NCBI GenBank assembly: GCA_030592145.1
Contig: JAUVKJ010000034.1
Location: 1 to 10,155 of the forward strand
Direction of reading: 5' to 3'
Length of the DNA stretch: 10,155 nt
Source: Bacteroides sp.
GTDB lineage: Bacteria > Bacteroidota > Bacteroidia > Bacteroidales > SM23-62
The notes beneath the pieces were generated by a model that was not told the origin of the DNA, ran no database searches, and worked only from the letters and a program-made list of their open reading frames with translations. Numbering within the stretch: the stretch's first letter is position 1; each line of letters begins with the position of its first letter. Shown here piece after piece: positions 1 through 6,978 of the stretch. The translations under genes were made by a program, and so were the position numbers.

Positions 1-1079
1 GGAAGCGAAGAGGAAGACAACACATAGCTACCCCCTGCAAAAAATACCATGTTGAAACGGTCCTGTTGCCTTAATCCTCCCACCAGATCGGTCAGCAATG
101 CTTTCGATACCTCGAGGGGGAAGCCCCGCATGGACCCCGACACATCCATTATGAATACGTATTCACGCGGGGGCACCTGGTAATCCTGAGGATTTACAGG
201 GGGCTGGAACATAGCCAGGAAGAAATTCTCATCCTTTCCCTCGTAGGTCAGCAAGCCGGATTCAATCTGTGCTCCAGCAAGGCGGTACCTGATAACTACA
301 TCTTTGTTTCCTTTCATATCCCCGGAAGCATATGCCGTATGCATTGTTTCACCGGTAAAAACCATCTCATCATGAGATGGACTGTATACTTCCTTTATTT
401 TCATTCCGGCATTGATGCAAACGTCAATATGAAAATCGTACAGAGGGTCTTCGCCCTCGTGCTGGTAGGGACTTTCAGTCCAGGCTTCGCCGTCTTCAGA
501 GGGACTGACATACCGGGGACCCACAACCGTGGGGTAAACGAATTCATATTCCCCCTCCAATGGCAGCAGGAGTTCGGTATACCTCATTTCAACTTCAATG
601 GTGTCTCCCGGGAGTATGTTTCCCACACTCATCCTGAAAACATTCGGGCGTTCCTGTTCGAGAAGGGTAACGGTCTTTCCTTCTTCCATGGCCTCTTCAT
701 AGAGCTCCCTGGCTTCCTCCCTTTCCATGATCCGGGCGATCAGGATCCTGTCACCCAGCGACATCTGCATATAGTGTACTGCAGCACGGGTGGACGCGGG
801 AAATACATAGATTGCTTCAAGCACAGAATCCCCTTCGTTGCAGTAAGTCTGTTTTACAGAGACATTGGCTATCACCCCGCTTATATGTACATCGGCAGAG
901 GTTGATTTCAGAGGCATCTGGTCAATGGAAGTATCGTTGCTCATGATGAAGAAATACGGGGAAAGGGTTTTGTCCTCCACATCCTGGGAACGTGAAGGCA
1001 GGCATGTCAGGATTCCCCCAAGGAGCAGGAAGAGAATACATACTCTCCCTTGCCAGGGCAGAAAGATTGTTTTTTTCAT
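1..1079 (-). CDS. Secreted VIT + vWA domain protein (5' part, runs off left edge)
   Basis: The frame is open from an ATG at 1079 to the window edge, giving 359 N-terminal residues and no stop. Residues 1-32 look like a Sec signal peptide: MKK, a hydrophobic stretch at about 13-26, then a polar SRSQ region. Residues about 60-170 read as a VIT domain, with a YVFP motif near 91-94, an EEARELYEEA segment at 121-130 and RPNVFRMSVGNI near 144-155. A vWA domain begins near 305, with the MIDAS start DVSGSM at 312-317 (D312, S314, S316). VIT-vWA proteins resemble inter-alpha-trypsin inhibitor heavy chains and bacterial secreted/surface proteins; the vWA part usually binds metal-dependent protein ligands. 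The C-terminus, including the rest of the MIDAS and any membrane anchor or sorting domain, lies outside the window, so partner and exact role are unknown. It is 110 bp downstream of the thioredoxin-like gene, possibly with its own promoter. The domain call is firm; the function is not. Confidence 0.88.
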   Translation of the reverse strand, partial: MKKTIFLPWQGRVCILFLLLGGILTCLPSRSQDVEDKTLSPYFFIMSNDTSIDQMPLKSTSADVHISGVIANVSVKQTYCNEGDSVLEAIYVFPASTRAAVHYMQMSLGDRILIARIMEREEARELYEEAMEEGKTVTLLEQERPNVFRMSVGNILPGDTIEVEMRYTELLLPLEGEYEFVYPTVVGPRYVSPSEDGEAWTESPYQHEGEDPLYDFHIDVCINAGMKIKEVYSPSHDEMVFTGETMHTAYASGDMKGNKDVVIRYRLAGAQIESGLLTYEGKDENFFLAMFQPPVNPQDYQVPPREYVFIMDVSGSMRGFPLEVSKALLTDLVGGLRQQDRFNMVFFAGGSYVLSSSSL

Positions 1080-1121
1080 TTTTCCAGGTTTAAAGATTTC
1101 TAATATCGTAATGAATAGATG

Positions 1122-1152
1122 AAAAAAACAGGTGCCGGGTTGCTTCGGCCCG
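1122..1152 (-). terminator. Weak candidate terminator after the thioredoxin-like gene
   Basis: On the minus strand, a short GC-rich inverted repeat (CGGG at 1152-1149 pairing with CCCG at 1139-1136, or a shifted GCCG/CGGC pairing) is followed 7-10 bases later by seven Ts (complement of A1122-1128). The stem is only 4 bp and the T-run is not adjacent, so this is a poor intrinsic terminator. It is listed because it lies at the expected place, about 40 bp past the stop of the thioredoxin-like gene and ahead of the vWA gene. Confidence 0.22.
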
Positions 1153-1189
1153 ATTCTTTATTAGAGGAAGGGAGGCAGTTAGAACCAGG

Positions 1190-1768
1190 TTAAACCAGGT
1201 CTGTTGCTTCTCCGGGCATCCAGTGTGAGTCCCTGCCTTCCCACTTGATACTGCATCCGATCGGATTGGTGACCGGAATACTTATTTCACGGCCGGAAGT
1301 AAGCTCATCCAGCACCCTGTCCAGATCATTGACCGTAATTCCGGATGCATCACTTGGACTGTCGGTACCGCGCCCGGTGTAAACCAGTTCCCTGCTTTCA
1401 TTGAATACAAAGAAATGGGGGGTACTCAGAGCTCCGTAAGCCCTTGCAATTTCCTGGCTTTCGTCGTACAGGTACAGCCATGGAAAGGAATACTGCTTCA
1501 TCCGCTTTTTCATGTTGTCGAAGCTGTCGGCAGGATAGGTCCGGGCAGAATTTGAGTTGATCCCGACCAGCCTGACTCCCTTGTCTGCAAATTTTTCGGC
1601 CGATTTACGGGTTACTTCATCTGAGCCTATAACGTAGGGACAGTGATTGCAGGTAAAGAAAACGACCAGGGAAGGGTCCGTGAAGTCAGACAATTTATAG
1701 GTTTTCCCGTCGGTGGCGGGAAGTTTGAAATCAGGGGCCTTTTTCCCGGTTTGAAGAGTATATGCCAT
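1190..1768 (-). CDS. Thioredoxin-family / peroxiredoxin-like (AhpC/TSA-fold) protein
   Basis: This 192-residue protein has a thioredoxin fold. The N-terminus [15 protein letters not shown] (8-22) is the usual AhpC/TSA/Redoxin opening. The redox site is C40-N-H-C43-P-Y at the end of a hydrophobic strand ([12 protein letters not shown]), and the cis-proline is P117 in STPHFFVF. A third cysteine sits in a C-terminal NPIGCSIKW segment, a feature I associate with the PRX-like subgroup of stand-alone thioredoxin-like proteins. No signal peptide is visible, so it is probably cytoplasmic. The likely role is thiol-disulfide exchange or peroxide reduction, but substrate and electron donor cannot be read from the sequence. 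The gene starts 17 bp after the stop of the upstream PLP enzyme, suggesting co-transcription; a redox protein beside a sulfur amino acid enzyme is suggestive only. The ATG at 1768 has no Shine-Dalgarno; the preceding bases are AT-rich, as is usual in Bacteroidota. Confidence 0.9.
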   Translation of the reverse strand: MAYTLQTGKKAPDFKLPATDGKTYKLSDFTDPSLVVFFTCNHCPYVIGSDEVTRKSAEKFADKGVRLVGINSNSARTYPADSFDNMKKRMKQYSFPWLYLYDESQEIARAYGALSTPHFFVFNESRELVYTGRGTDSPSDASGITVNDLDRVLDELTSGREISIPVTNPIGCSIKWEGRDSHWMPGEATDLV

Positions 1769-1785
1769 GGTTTAAAGTATTGTTG

Positions 1786-2988
1786 TTAGACAATATTCAT
1801 CTCCTTAAGGCAGGAGATCATTTTCTCACAGGTTCTTTCGATATCGTTATCAAGCCCGATGGAAAACCGTGTGAGTCCATCAGAAAGACCAATTTCCTTC
1901 TGGATATCTTCCGGTACTTCGGACGAGGTGCTGTGTCCGGAGCAGGAGAAAAGGGTTTTGAAGTAGCCCAGGCTGACGGCCAGGTATCCGATGTCCTTCT
2001 CCTGCATGGCCTGCATAAACTTGTACGAGGTTTCGTGATCGCCCAGATCGAGTGTGAACATGCCGCCAAAACCGAATTCCGGATTCATTATTTCTTTCAT
2101 AAGTGTATGATGCGGATGAGATTCGAGTCCCGGGTAAATCACCTTGAGTCCCAGGTCCAGGAACCGTTCAGCAATGAACATGGCATTCCGGCTATGCTGT
2201 TTCATCCGAATATGCAGGGTATGGAGGTTCTTAAGGATGCTTGATGAGCGTAAGGGGTCCAGCACTGGACCCAGAAGCATGGCGCTTCCTGCGTTCACAT
2301 CCGACAGGGCATTTATGAAATCAACGCTGCTGCAGATGGCCCCCGCCACGCAGTCGTTTTTGCCGTTGATGAACTTGGTCATGCTATAAACCACGATGTC
2401 GGCTCCCAGCCTGGCGGGGGATACGATCATGGGCGTAAAGGTATTGTCGACGATCAGCTTGATCCCGTTCGTTTTGCACAGGTCTGACAGGACAGGAATA
2501 TCGGAGACCTGCAGAAGCGGATTCGTAAGCGATTCTGTATAAATAAGCCGGGTATTGGGGCGGATCGCTTTTTCCACGCTTTCCAGGTCAGCAATGTTAA
2601 CGAAGCTTACATCGATGTTGAATTTCGGGAGATAATTTTTCAAAAAGGCAAAGGTTCCTCCGTAGGTAGTCACACTGGTTACGATATGATCTCCCGAGTT
2701 GCACAGTTCCAGCAGGGAACAGGTAATGGCTGCCATGCCGGAGGCCGTGACCCATCCTGCCTCGGTTTCGTCAAGTGCGGCCAGGGCATCGGCCAGGTAT
2801 TTATTGCTCGGATTCCAGTGCCTGGAATACAGAAAGCATCCCTGGGTTTCACCATGAAAGGTATCCACCATGGTGTCTGCTTCAAGGAAGGTATAGGTGG
2901 AAGAATCCGTGATGGAGGGGTTTACACCGCCAAATTCACCGAATTGCCTGAGGTCCTGGATTCTGCTTGCCGGGTCATTTTTTTTCAT
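1786..2988 (-). CDS. Cys/Met-metabolism PLP-dependent enzyme (gamma-lyase/gamma-synthase type)
   Basis: This 400-residue protein is of full length for the trans-sulfuration family (fold-type I PLP enzymes such as cystathionine gamma-lyase, cystathionine gamma-synthase and methionine gamma-lyase). Visible landmarks are YSR at 54-56 (phosphate-binding across the dimer), SGM at 83-85, the stacking tyrosine Y109, ESLTNP at 152-157, D181 in DNTF (pairs with the pyridine nitrogen), the Schiff-base lysine K205 in SMTKF, and a carboxylate-binding arginine in the C-terminal TRFSIGLD segment. The Y109-G-G-T-F segment resembles cystathionine enzymes, because methionine gamma-lyases usually have Cys in place of the second Gly, but the following FAFL is methionine-lyase-like. 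The exact reaction is therefore open among cleavage of cystathionine, methionine or homocysteine and gamma-replacement. It is cytoplasmic. It is divergent from the serine racemase-like gene and probably co-transcribed with the thioredoxin-like gene downstream. Confidence 0.9.
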   Translation of the reverse strand: MKKNDPASRIQDLRQFGEFGGVNPSITDSSTYTFLEADTMVDTFHGETQGCFLYSRHWNPSNKYLADALAALDETEAGWVTASGMAAITCSLLELCNSGDHIVTSVTTYGGTFAFLKNYLPKFNIDVSFVNIADLESVEKAIRPNTRLIYTESLTNPLLQVSDIPVLSDLCKTNGIKLIVDNTFTPMIVSPARLGADIVVYSMTKFINGKNDCVAGAICSSVDFINALSDVNAGSAMLLGPVLDPLRSSSILKNLHTLHIRMKQHSRNAMFIAERFLDLGLKVIYPGLESHPHHTLMKEIMNPEFGFGGMFTLDLGDHETSYKFMQAMQEKDIGYLAVSLGYFKTLFSCSGHSTSSEVPEDIQKEIGLSDGLTRFSIGLDNDIERTCEKMISCLKEMNIV

Positions 2989-3065
2989 GATGAAGGGGTT
3001 TTAGTCAGACTTAATTATACTTAAAATTTTCAGTTATATAAAATGGATTTTTGTAGTTTTACGAA

Positions 3066-3073
3066 CAAAGTTA
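3066..3073 (-). promoter_or_regulatory. Candidate Bacteroidota -7 box for the gamma-lyase-type operon
   Basis: Read on the minus strand this is TAACTTTG, a full match to the Bacteroidota -7 consensus TAnnTTTG. I see no convincing TTG at the -33 position, which would fall inside the divergent gene. Transcription from here would give a leader of about 70 bases before the ATG at 2988. The box ends 4 bp before the start codon of the opposite gene, so the two units would share regulatory DNA. The match alone is short enough to occur by chance. Confidence 0.3.
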
Positions 3074-3077
3074 CATC

Positions 3078-4028
3078 ATGGCAGAGAAAATTCCGGCGTT
3101 CCAGGATGTGATCGACGCACATGAGAGGATCGGAGACTATGTTCACAGAACACCGGTGCTTACATCCACCAGCATTAATCGAATGTTCAATGCCTCCCTG
3201 TTCTTTAAATGTGAGAATTTCCAAAAAGTCGGCGCCTTTAAATTCAGGGGGGCCACCAATGCCATACTGTCCCTCTCGGAAGAAGAAGCAAGGAGGGGAG
3301 TGGGCACACACTCCTCCGGCAACCATGCTGCTGCACTTTGCCTTGCGGCCAGGATGCAGGGGCTTAAAGCCTACATTGTTATGCCGCGAACTGCACCGGA
3401 GATTAAAAAAAATGCGGTGGAATCCTACGGGGGTATTATTACCTTTTGTGAACCCACCCTGGAAGCAAGGGAGTCAGGGATGAAGGAGATTGTGGCCAGG
3501 ACCGGGTGTACATTCGTACCTTCCTATAACCACCGTAATATTATTTGTGGACAGGGAACGGCTGCAAAGGAACTGATCGAAGATGTCGGCGAATTCGACA
3601 TTATTGTCGCACCTGTTGGTGGAGGGGGACTGGTAAGCGGGACTGCCATCAGCACCAGGGGGATGCTTTCGGGGGCGAAGGTCATAGCCGTTGAACCAGC
3701 CGGGGCCGATGATGCTTACCGTTCATTTACAAGTGGGAAATTCCTGCCTTCTGTGAATCCCCGGACCATTGCTGATGGACTGCTGACATCCCTGGGCGAT
3801 CTGACTTTCCGGGTGATTATGGAACATGTGGATGAGATTGTAACTGTCTCCGAAGAGTCCATTATCGCTGCCATGAGACTGCTCTGGGAAAGAATGAAGA
3901 TCGTGGTCGAACCTTCCGGGGCTGTTCCCCTGGCCGGGATCCTTGAGAGAAAGATCGACGTTGAGGGCAAGCGCATCGGACTGATCCTTTCGGGAGGGAA
4001 TGCAGACCTTTCCAAACTCCCTTTTTAA
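3078..4028 (+). CDS. Serine racemase / threonine dehydratase-like PLP enzyme (fold-type II)
   Basis: This 316-residue protein covers the whole catalytic domain of the serine/threonine dehydratase family and lacks the C-terminal ACT regulatory domain of biosynthetic IlvA. The PLP lysine is K55 in GAFKFRGA. SSGNH at 79-83 holds the substrate carboxylate and carries S80, equivalent to the re-face serine of serine racemase. The phosphate loop is GGGG at 181-184, and S305 in LSGGN contacts the ring nitrogen. By recalled alignment to mammalian serine racemase (constant offset of 4), the divalent-metal site is kept as E206, A210 and D212 (EPAGADD), and the R135/E136 pair as R131/E132. The product may racemise L-serine, deaminate serine or threonine to pyruvate or 2-oxobutyrate, or do both; sequence alone does not decide. 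It is cytoplasmic. It starts 89 bp from the divergent PLP enzyme, and its stop overlaps the stop of the convergent EEP gene. The start codon follows an AT-rich leader without Shine-Dalgarno. Confidence 0.9.
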   Translation: MAEKIPAFQDVIDAHERIGDYVHRTPVLTSTSINRMFNASLFFKCENFQKVGAFKFRGATNAILSLSEEEARRGVGTHSSGNHAAALCLAARMQGLKAYIVMPRTAPEIKKNAVESYGGIITFCEPTLEARESGMKEIVARTGCTFVPSYNHRNIICGQGTAAKELIEDVGEFDIIVAPVGGGGLVSGTAISTRGMLSGAKVIAVEPAGADDAYRSFTSGKFLPSVNPRTIADGLLTSLGDLTFRVIMEHVDEIVTVSEESIIAAMRLLWERMKIVVEPSGAVPLAGILERKIDVEGKRIGLILSGGNADLSKLPF

Positions 4029-5116
4029 AGGATCCTTAGATAGCCGGTAATGGGGAAATGATCAGATAGCCTGACCTTTTCACGTGCAAAATGCAGGGCC
4101 TCAAATTCCTTTCCGAATAAAATATAATCTATCCTGAAGGAAGGAAATTTCCCGTTGTAGGTACGTCCTATTCCCCAGCCACATTCTGTGAAGGCATCCC
4201 TGAGTTCACCGTTTATGCGACGATAGGTATAGGATACCGGGGTGTCATTGAAATCGCCACATACGATCACGGGGTGGGAACATTTTTCAATATGCCCAGC
4301 GATCAGATCTGCCTGACCGGCTCTTTTTACAAAGGCATTCTTGAGCCGGGAGGAGATGTCCCTGATCTCTTCCACCTGCTGGGAATCATAATTGAATTTC
4401 AGGCTGTCAATAAGGCGGTAACGCTTGCTGTTCAGACGTGTGGATTGCAGATGCATATTGTAGACCCGGAATGTATCATCGTCTACCCTGATATCTGCGT
4501 AGCTGCAAATGCTCAGGGTATTGTTAAGATCAATTCTTCCTTTTGCAACCATGGGATAATGGCTGAAAATAGCGATACCATATTTATTACTGCGATTGCT
4601 GACCGTGTATTCGAGATGGCTGTAGGGTGTCCTGAATTGCCCCTTCTGTGTGCTGTAGAATTCCTGGAGGCACAGGATATCGGGATCATTCTTACGAACC
4701 AGGCTAATGATATCCTGTTTTGCCGAAGGATTGCCTGACCACCTGTACAGATCAAATGCCCTGACATTAAAGGACATGATCTTCAATTGCCGGTCTGAAT
4801 CTCTTTCTTCGCGGCTGAGGTTCTCATAATACGCTTTTCGGAAAAGGGCGCCGGGATGCATGCTGACGTATTGGATAAGGGTGTTCCAGCCGAGAAGAAT
4901 GGCAAGAAATGAGATTATGAATTCCTTTTTCTTTCTCAGGATCCAGAACAGCATGAATAACAGGTTCGCAAGGAGAATGTAAGGATAGGTAAGTCCAAGG
5001 AAGGATGGCCCCCAGATCTTTTCCGGGCTGATGCCGGGAGAAAGAAATGACCCTACAAGAAGTACGGCAAATACCAGATTGGCATATCCTATGAGCCTGC
5101 GCAGAATCTTTTTCAA
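4025..5116 (-). CDS. Membrane-anchored endonuclease/exonuclease/phosphatase (EEP) family protein
   Basis: This 363-residue protein has three predicted membrane helices (about 10-28, 43-60 and 66-84) followed by an EEP-superfamily hydrolase domain (111-363). Catalytic and metal residues of the family are visible: N117 in SFNVR, E152 in LQEF, H222 in NMHLQS, D288 and N290 in GDFND, D330 in RIDYIL, and the terminal S351-D352-H353. The superfamily includes nucleases, sphingomyelinases and inositol-phosphate phosphatases, and the substrate here is unknown. Positive charges at the N-terminus (KKILRR) and between helices 2 and 3 (RKKK) predict that the catalytic domain faces the periplasm. The start used is TTG at 5116. 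An in-frame stop lies about 30 bases upstream, no upstream ATG exists in frame, and the first internal Met candidates would delete helix 1. It is last in the mutL cluster, 97 bp after the rhomboid gene, so it may have an additional promoter; TAAATTAG in this gap is a 7/8 match to the -7 box. Confidence 0.87.
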   Translation of the reverse strand: MKKILRRLIGYANLVFAVLLVGSFLSPGISPEKIWGPSFLGLTYPYILLANLLFMLFWILRKKKEFIISFLAILLGWNTLIQYVSMHPGALFRKAYYENLSREERDSDRQLKIMSFNVRAFDLYRWSGNPSAKQDIISLVRKNDPDILCLQEFYSTQKGQFRTPYSHLEYTVSNRSNKYGIAIFSHYPMVAKGRIDLNNTLSICSYADIRVDDDTFRVYNMHLQSTRLNSKRYRLIDSLKFNYDSQQVEEIRDISSRLKNAFVKRAGQADLIAGHIEKCSHPVIVCGDFNDTPVSYTYRRINGELRDAFTECGWGIGRTYNGKFPSFRIDYILFGKEFEALHFAREKVRLSDHFPITGYLRIL

Positions 5117-5213
5117 ACCCGAATTTTTAGCAGTGGATATACTAATTTAGGAATTATTTGAACCCCTTTTCCAACTTTTTTATGAACTCATGGAAAGCTT
5201 TGCCGAACAGGGT

Positions 5214-6095
5214 TTATTTATTGCTCTGGCGAAACAGGATTTCCTTTTCCCTGGCAGAAAGGCTGCTGTAACCCGATTTTGCGATCTTATCCAGGATACG
5301 GTCTACATCCTTCTGCTCATCTGCCTTGCGTTTGTTGTAATCCATGTCTGTTTCCGCCCTTCGGTGGGTAACACGGATCTTCGGCTTGGGTTTGAAAATA
5401 GCGAAAAGTTTTTCCAGGAAGTGGTTAAGCGTACGGGTCATGTCTTTTCCCTGTTTATATCTTACCGTATAGAGGTAACCAAAAAGTGCGCCCCCGATGT
5501 GTGCGATCTTGCCACCGGTATTTTCTGAGAACCCGATCAGGGAAGAAAGCAGTAATACTGCGATGGCTACATATATGATCTTTATGCGGCCTAAAAACAG
5601 CATATTCCATGTATAATTAGGTACATACGAGGCTATGGCTATGGCTATTGCAGTGACGGATGCAGATGCCCCCAGGGCAACAGACCGGCCAATATCCTGG
5701 CTGAAAACCGGGAACAGGTTGAAAGATACTATGTAGAATACAGCGCCTGCGAGTCCCCCCAGAAGGTATACCCCCACAAGTTTTTTCCCGTCGAAATATT
5801 CCAGGAATACTTTTCCGAACCAGTACAGCCATAAAATATTGAACAGGATATGAATGAAGTTTTTATGCGTGAACATGTAGGTGATCACTGTCCATGGCCG
5901 CCGGACAAGCATTGCCGTATCGGCAGGCACGGCCAGCAGGGACATAAACCCGGAGAACCTGGCATGATTGTTCGAAAGAAAGAATACTGCTTCGACCAGG
6001 TTCACCAGGATAAATACAGCAAGGTTGATATAGATCAGCCTGGTGAGCGTTGATCCTTTCCTGAAGGAGGCTTTTATTTCGTCAATGATTGCCAT
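5214..6095 (-). CDS. Rhomboid-family intramembrane serine protease with C-terminal cytoplasmic extension
   Basis: This 293-residue protein has a six-helix rhomboid core (about 18-210). H82 and N86 in HILFN match the oxyanion-side residues of GlpG-type rhomboids. The nucleophile is S144 in G142-A-S-A-S, and the catalytic histidine is H199 in AHIGGALFG. The usual GxSG has become GASA, with the glycine after the serine replaced by alanine. After the last helix comes a charged tail of about 80 residues (215-293), rich in Lys/Arg and ending in a DRILDKIAKSGYSSLSAREK-type segment. I recognise this as a small accessory domain of Bacteroidota rhomboids (DUF6576-like), and it should lie in the cytoplasm. 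Rhomboids cleave single-pass membrane proteins within the bilayer; the substrate here is unknown. The gene follows the first rhomboid gene by 51 bp and belongs to the mutL cluster. A hexamer-like repeat encodes the AIAIAIA stretch in helix 4. Loss of activity is possible but not shown. Confidence 0.9.
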   Translation of the reverse strand: MAIIDEIKASFRKGSTLTRLIYINLAVFILVNLVEAVFFLSNNHARFSGFMSLLAVPADTAMLVRRPWTVITYMFTHKNFIHILFNILWLYWFGKVFLEYFDGKKLVGVYLLGGLAGAVFYIVSFNLFPVFSQDIGRSVALGASASVTAIAIAIASYVPNYTWNMLFLGRIKIIYVAIAVLLLSSLIGFSENTGGKIAHIGGALFGYLYTVRYKQGKDMTRTLNHFLEKLFAIFKPKPKIRVTHRRAETDMDYNKRKADEQKDVDRILDKIAKSGYSSLSAREKEILFRQSNK

Positions 6096-6146
6096 AAGAA
6101 TTTGCTTCTGCCACGGGTTTTTCAGTCCGGCGTGAATTCATGGTTT

Positions 6147-6971
6147 CTAATAAAAATCCTGACGGCTGGTATTCCAGTATTTAATAAGGATGAAACCGAA
6201 GAGCATACCGCCAAGGTGAGCAAAATGGGCAACGTTACCTCCTGACATGGACAGGCCGTGAACCAGTTCGAGGATACCCATCCCGATGACCATATATTTT
6301 GCCTTGATCGGGAAAAATGGAAAGAAGATAAGCACCAGGGGCATGTTCGGGAAGATCATACCGAATGCCAGCAGTACCCCATAAACGGCACCCGAGGCAC
6401 CCACGGTGGGTACGTTTATCCTGTTCTGCACCAGCTTGTCAACAAATTGCGTGGCCTCGCCTGAGAAGGAAACATTTGTGGGACTTAAAGACCAGGCCCG
6501 GACAAATTCGCTTAGCTGAGGGGACGCATTTTTCAGATGTTCCCTGATAAATGCATCAAAGAGTTCGGGCGAAGGAGTGTTCTGGAAGGCTGTTGCATCC
6601 CTGAGAAGGGGTGCGAGTTCCAGGTGCATTACGAACATATGCAGGGCGGCTGCTCCGAGCCCTGTGAAAAAATAGTAGAACAAAAACCTCTTTCCTCCCC
6701 ATACCTGTTCGAGTACCTTGCCGAACATCCAGAGCATGAACATATTCAGGAATATGTGGGTGATATTCGCATGCATGAACATATGGGTGACGATCTGGTA
6801 GGGCCGGAAATACTCTGATTTGAAATAATGAAGTCCGAGTATATTATTCAGGTCTACATTCATAGTTCCCCCAATGAGCATGCTTCCCAGGAATATCAGG
6901 ATATTGATGATCAGGAGGTTCTTTAAAACGGGTGGTATATTTGCGAATGGTCTTGGCCTGAATGTATTCAT
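6147..6971 (-). CDS. Rhomboid-family intramembrane serine protease (canonical GASG)
   Basis: This 274-residue protein has about six membrane helices. The active site is intact: S193 in the canonical GASG (191-194), followed by AVYG, and H252 in AHLGGMLFG. H72 and N76 in HIFLN form the oxyanion-side pair. Between helices 3 and 4 there is an insertion of about 70 residues (118-188), hydrophilic and unlike the second rhomboid; membrane topology suggests that it lies outside the bilayer. I chose the ATG at 6971 rather than a TTG at 6998. The ATG lies 7 bp after the mutL stop, is preceded by the purine-rich AAAGAAAAG, and gives the N-terminus MNTFRPRP; the TTG version would add only nine residues inside mutL. 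The tight spacing implies translational coupling with mutL. Expected function is intramembrane cleavage of unknown substrates. Confidence 0.92.
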   Translation of the reverse strand: MNTFRPRPFANIPPVLKNLLIINILIFLGSMLIGGTMNVDLNNILGLHYFKSEYFRPYQIVTHMFMHANITHIFLNMFMLWMFGKVLEQVWGGKRFLFYYFFTGLGAAALHMFVMHLELAPLLRDATAFQNTPSPELFDAFIREHLKNASPQLSEFVRAWSLSPTNVSFSGEATQFVDKLVQNRINVPTVGASGAVYGVLLAFGMIFPNMPLVLIFFPFFPIKAKYMVIGMGILELVHGLSMSGGNVAHFAHLGGMLFGFILIKYWNTSRQDFY

Positions 6972-6978
6972 CTTTTCT

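Noticed and set aside
339..905. Open frame of 188 codons on the plus strand
   Set aside because: It lies wholly opposite the VIT/vWA gene, whose signal peptide, VIT and MIDAS motifs are clear; the plus-strand translation shows no recognisable domain.
1000..1079. Possible lipoprotein signal in the VIT/vWA protein (ILTC near residues 23-26)
   Set aside because: The residue before the Cys is Thr, which does not fit the lipobox; an ordinary Sec signal ending near SRSQ is more likely.
1183..1200. Direct repeat of AACCAGGT around the stop of the thioredoxin-like gene
   Set aside because: Two 8-bp copies only, with no inverted partner or mobile element nearby; most likely chance.
1762..2244. Open frame of 160 codons on the plus strand
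   Set aside because: Opposite the end of the gamma-lyase-type gene, whose PLP-enzyme motifs are clear; no sign of an independent product.
3030..3326. Minus-strand 98-codon frame over the start of the serine racemase-like gene
   Set aside because: Opposite the conserved PLP-lysine region of the plus-strand gene; composition is that of a shadow frame.
5631..5651. Tandem repeat of about three 6-bp units (ggctat-like)
   Set aside because: It encodes the Ala-Ile repeats of a membrane helix in the second rhomboid; short and imperfect, so probably composition and not a phase-variation tract.
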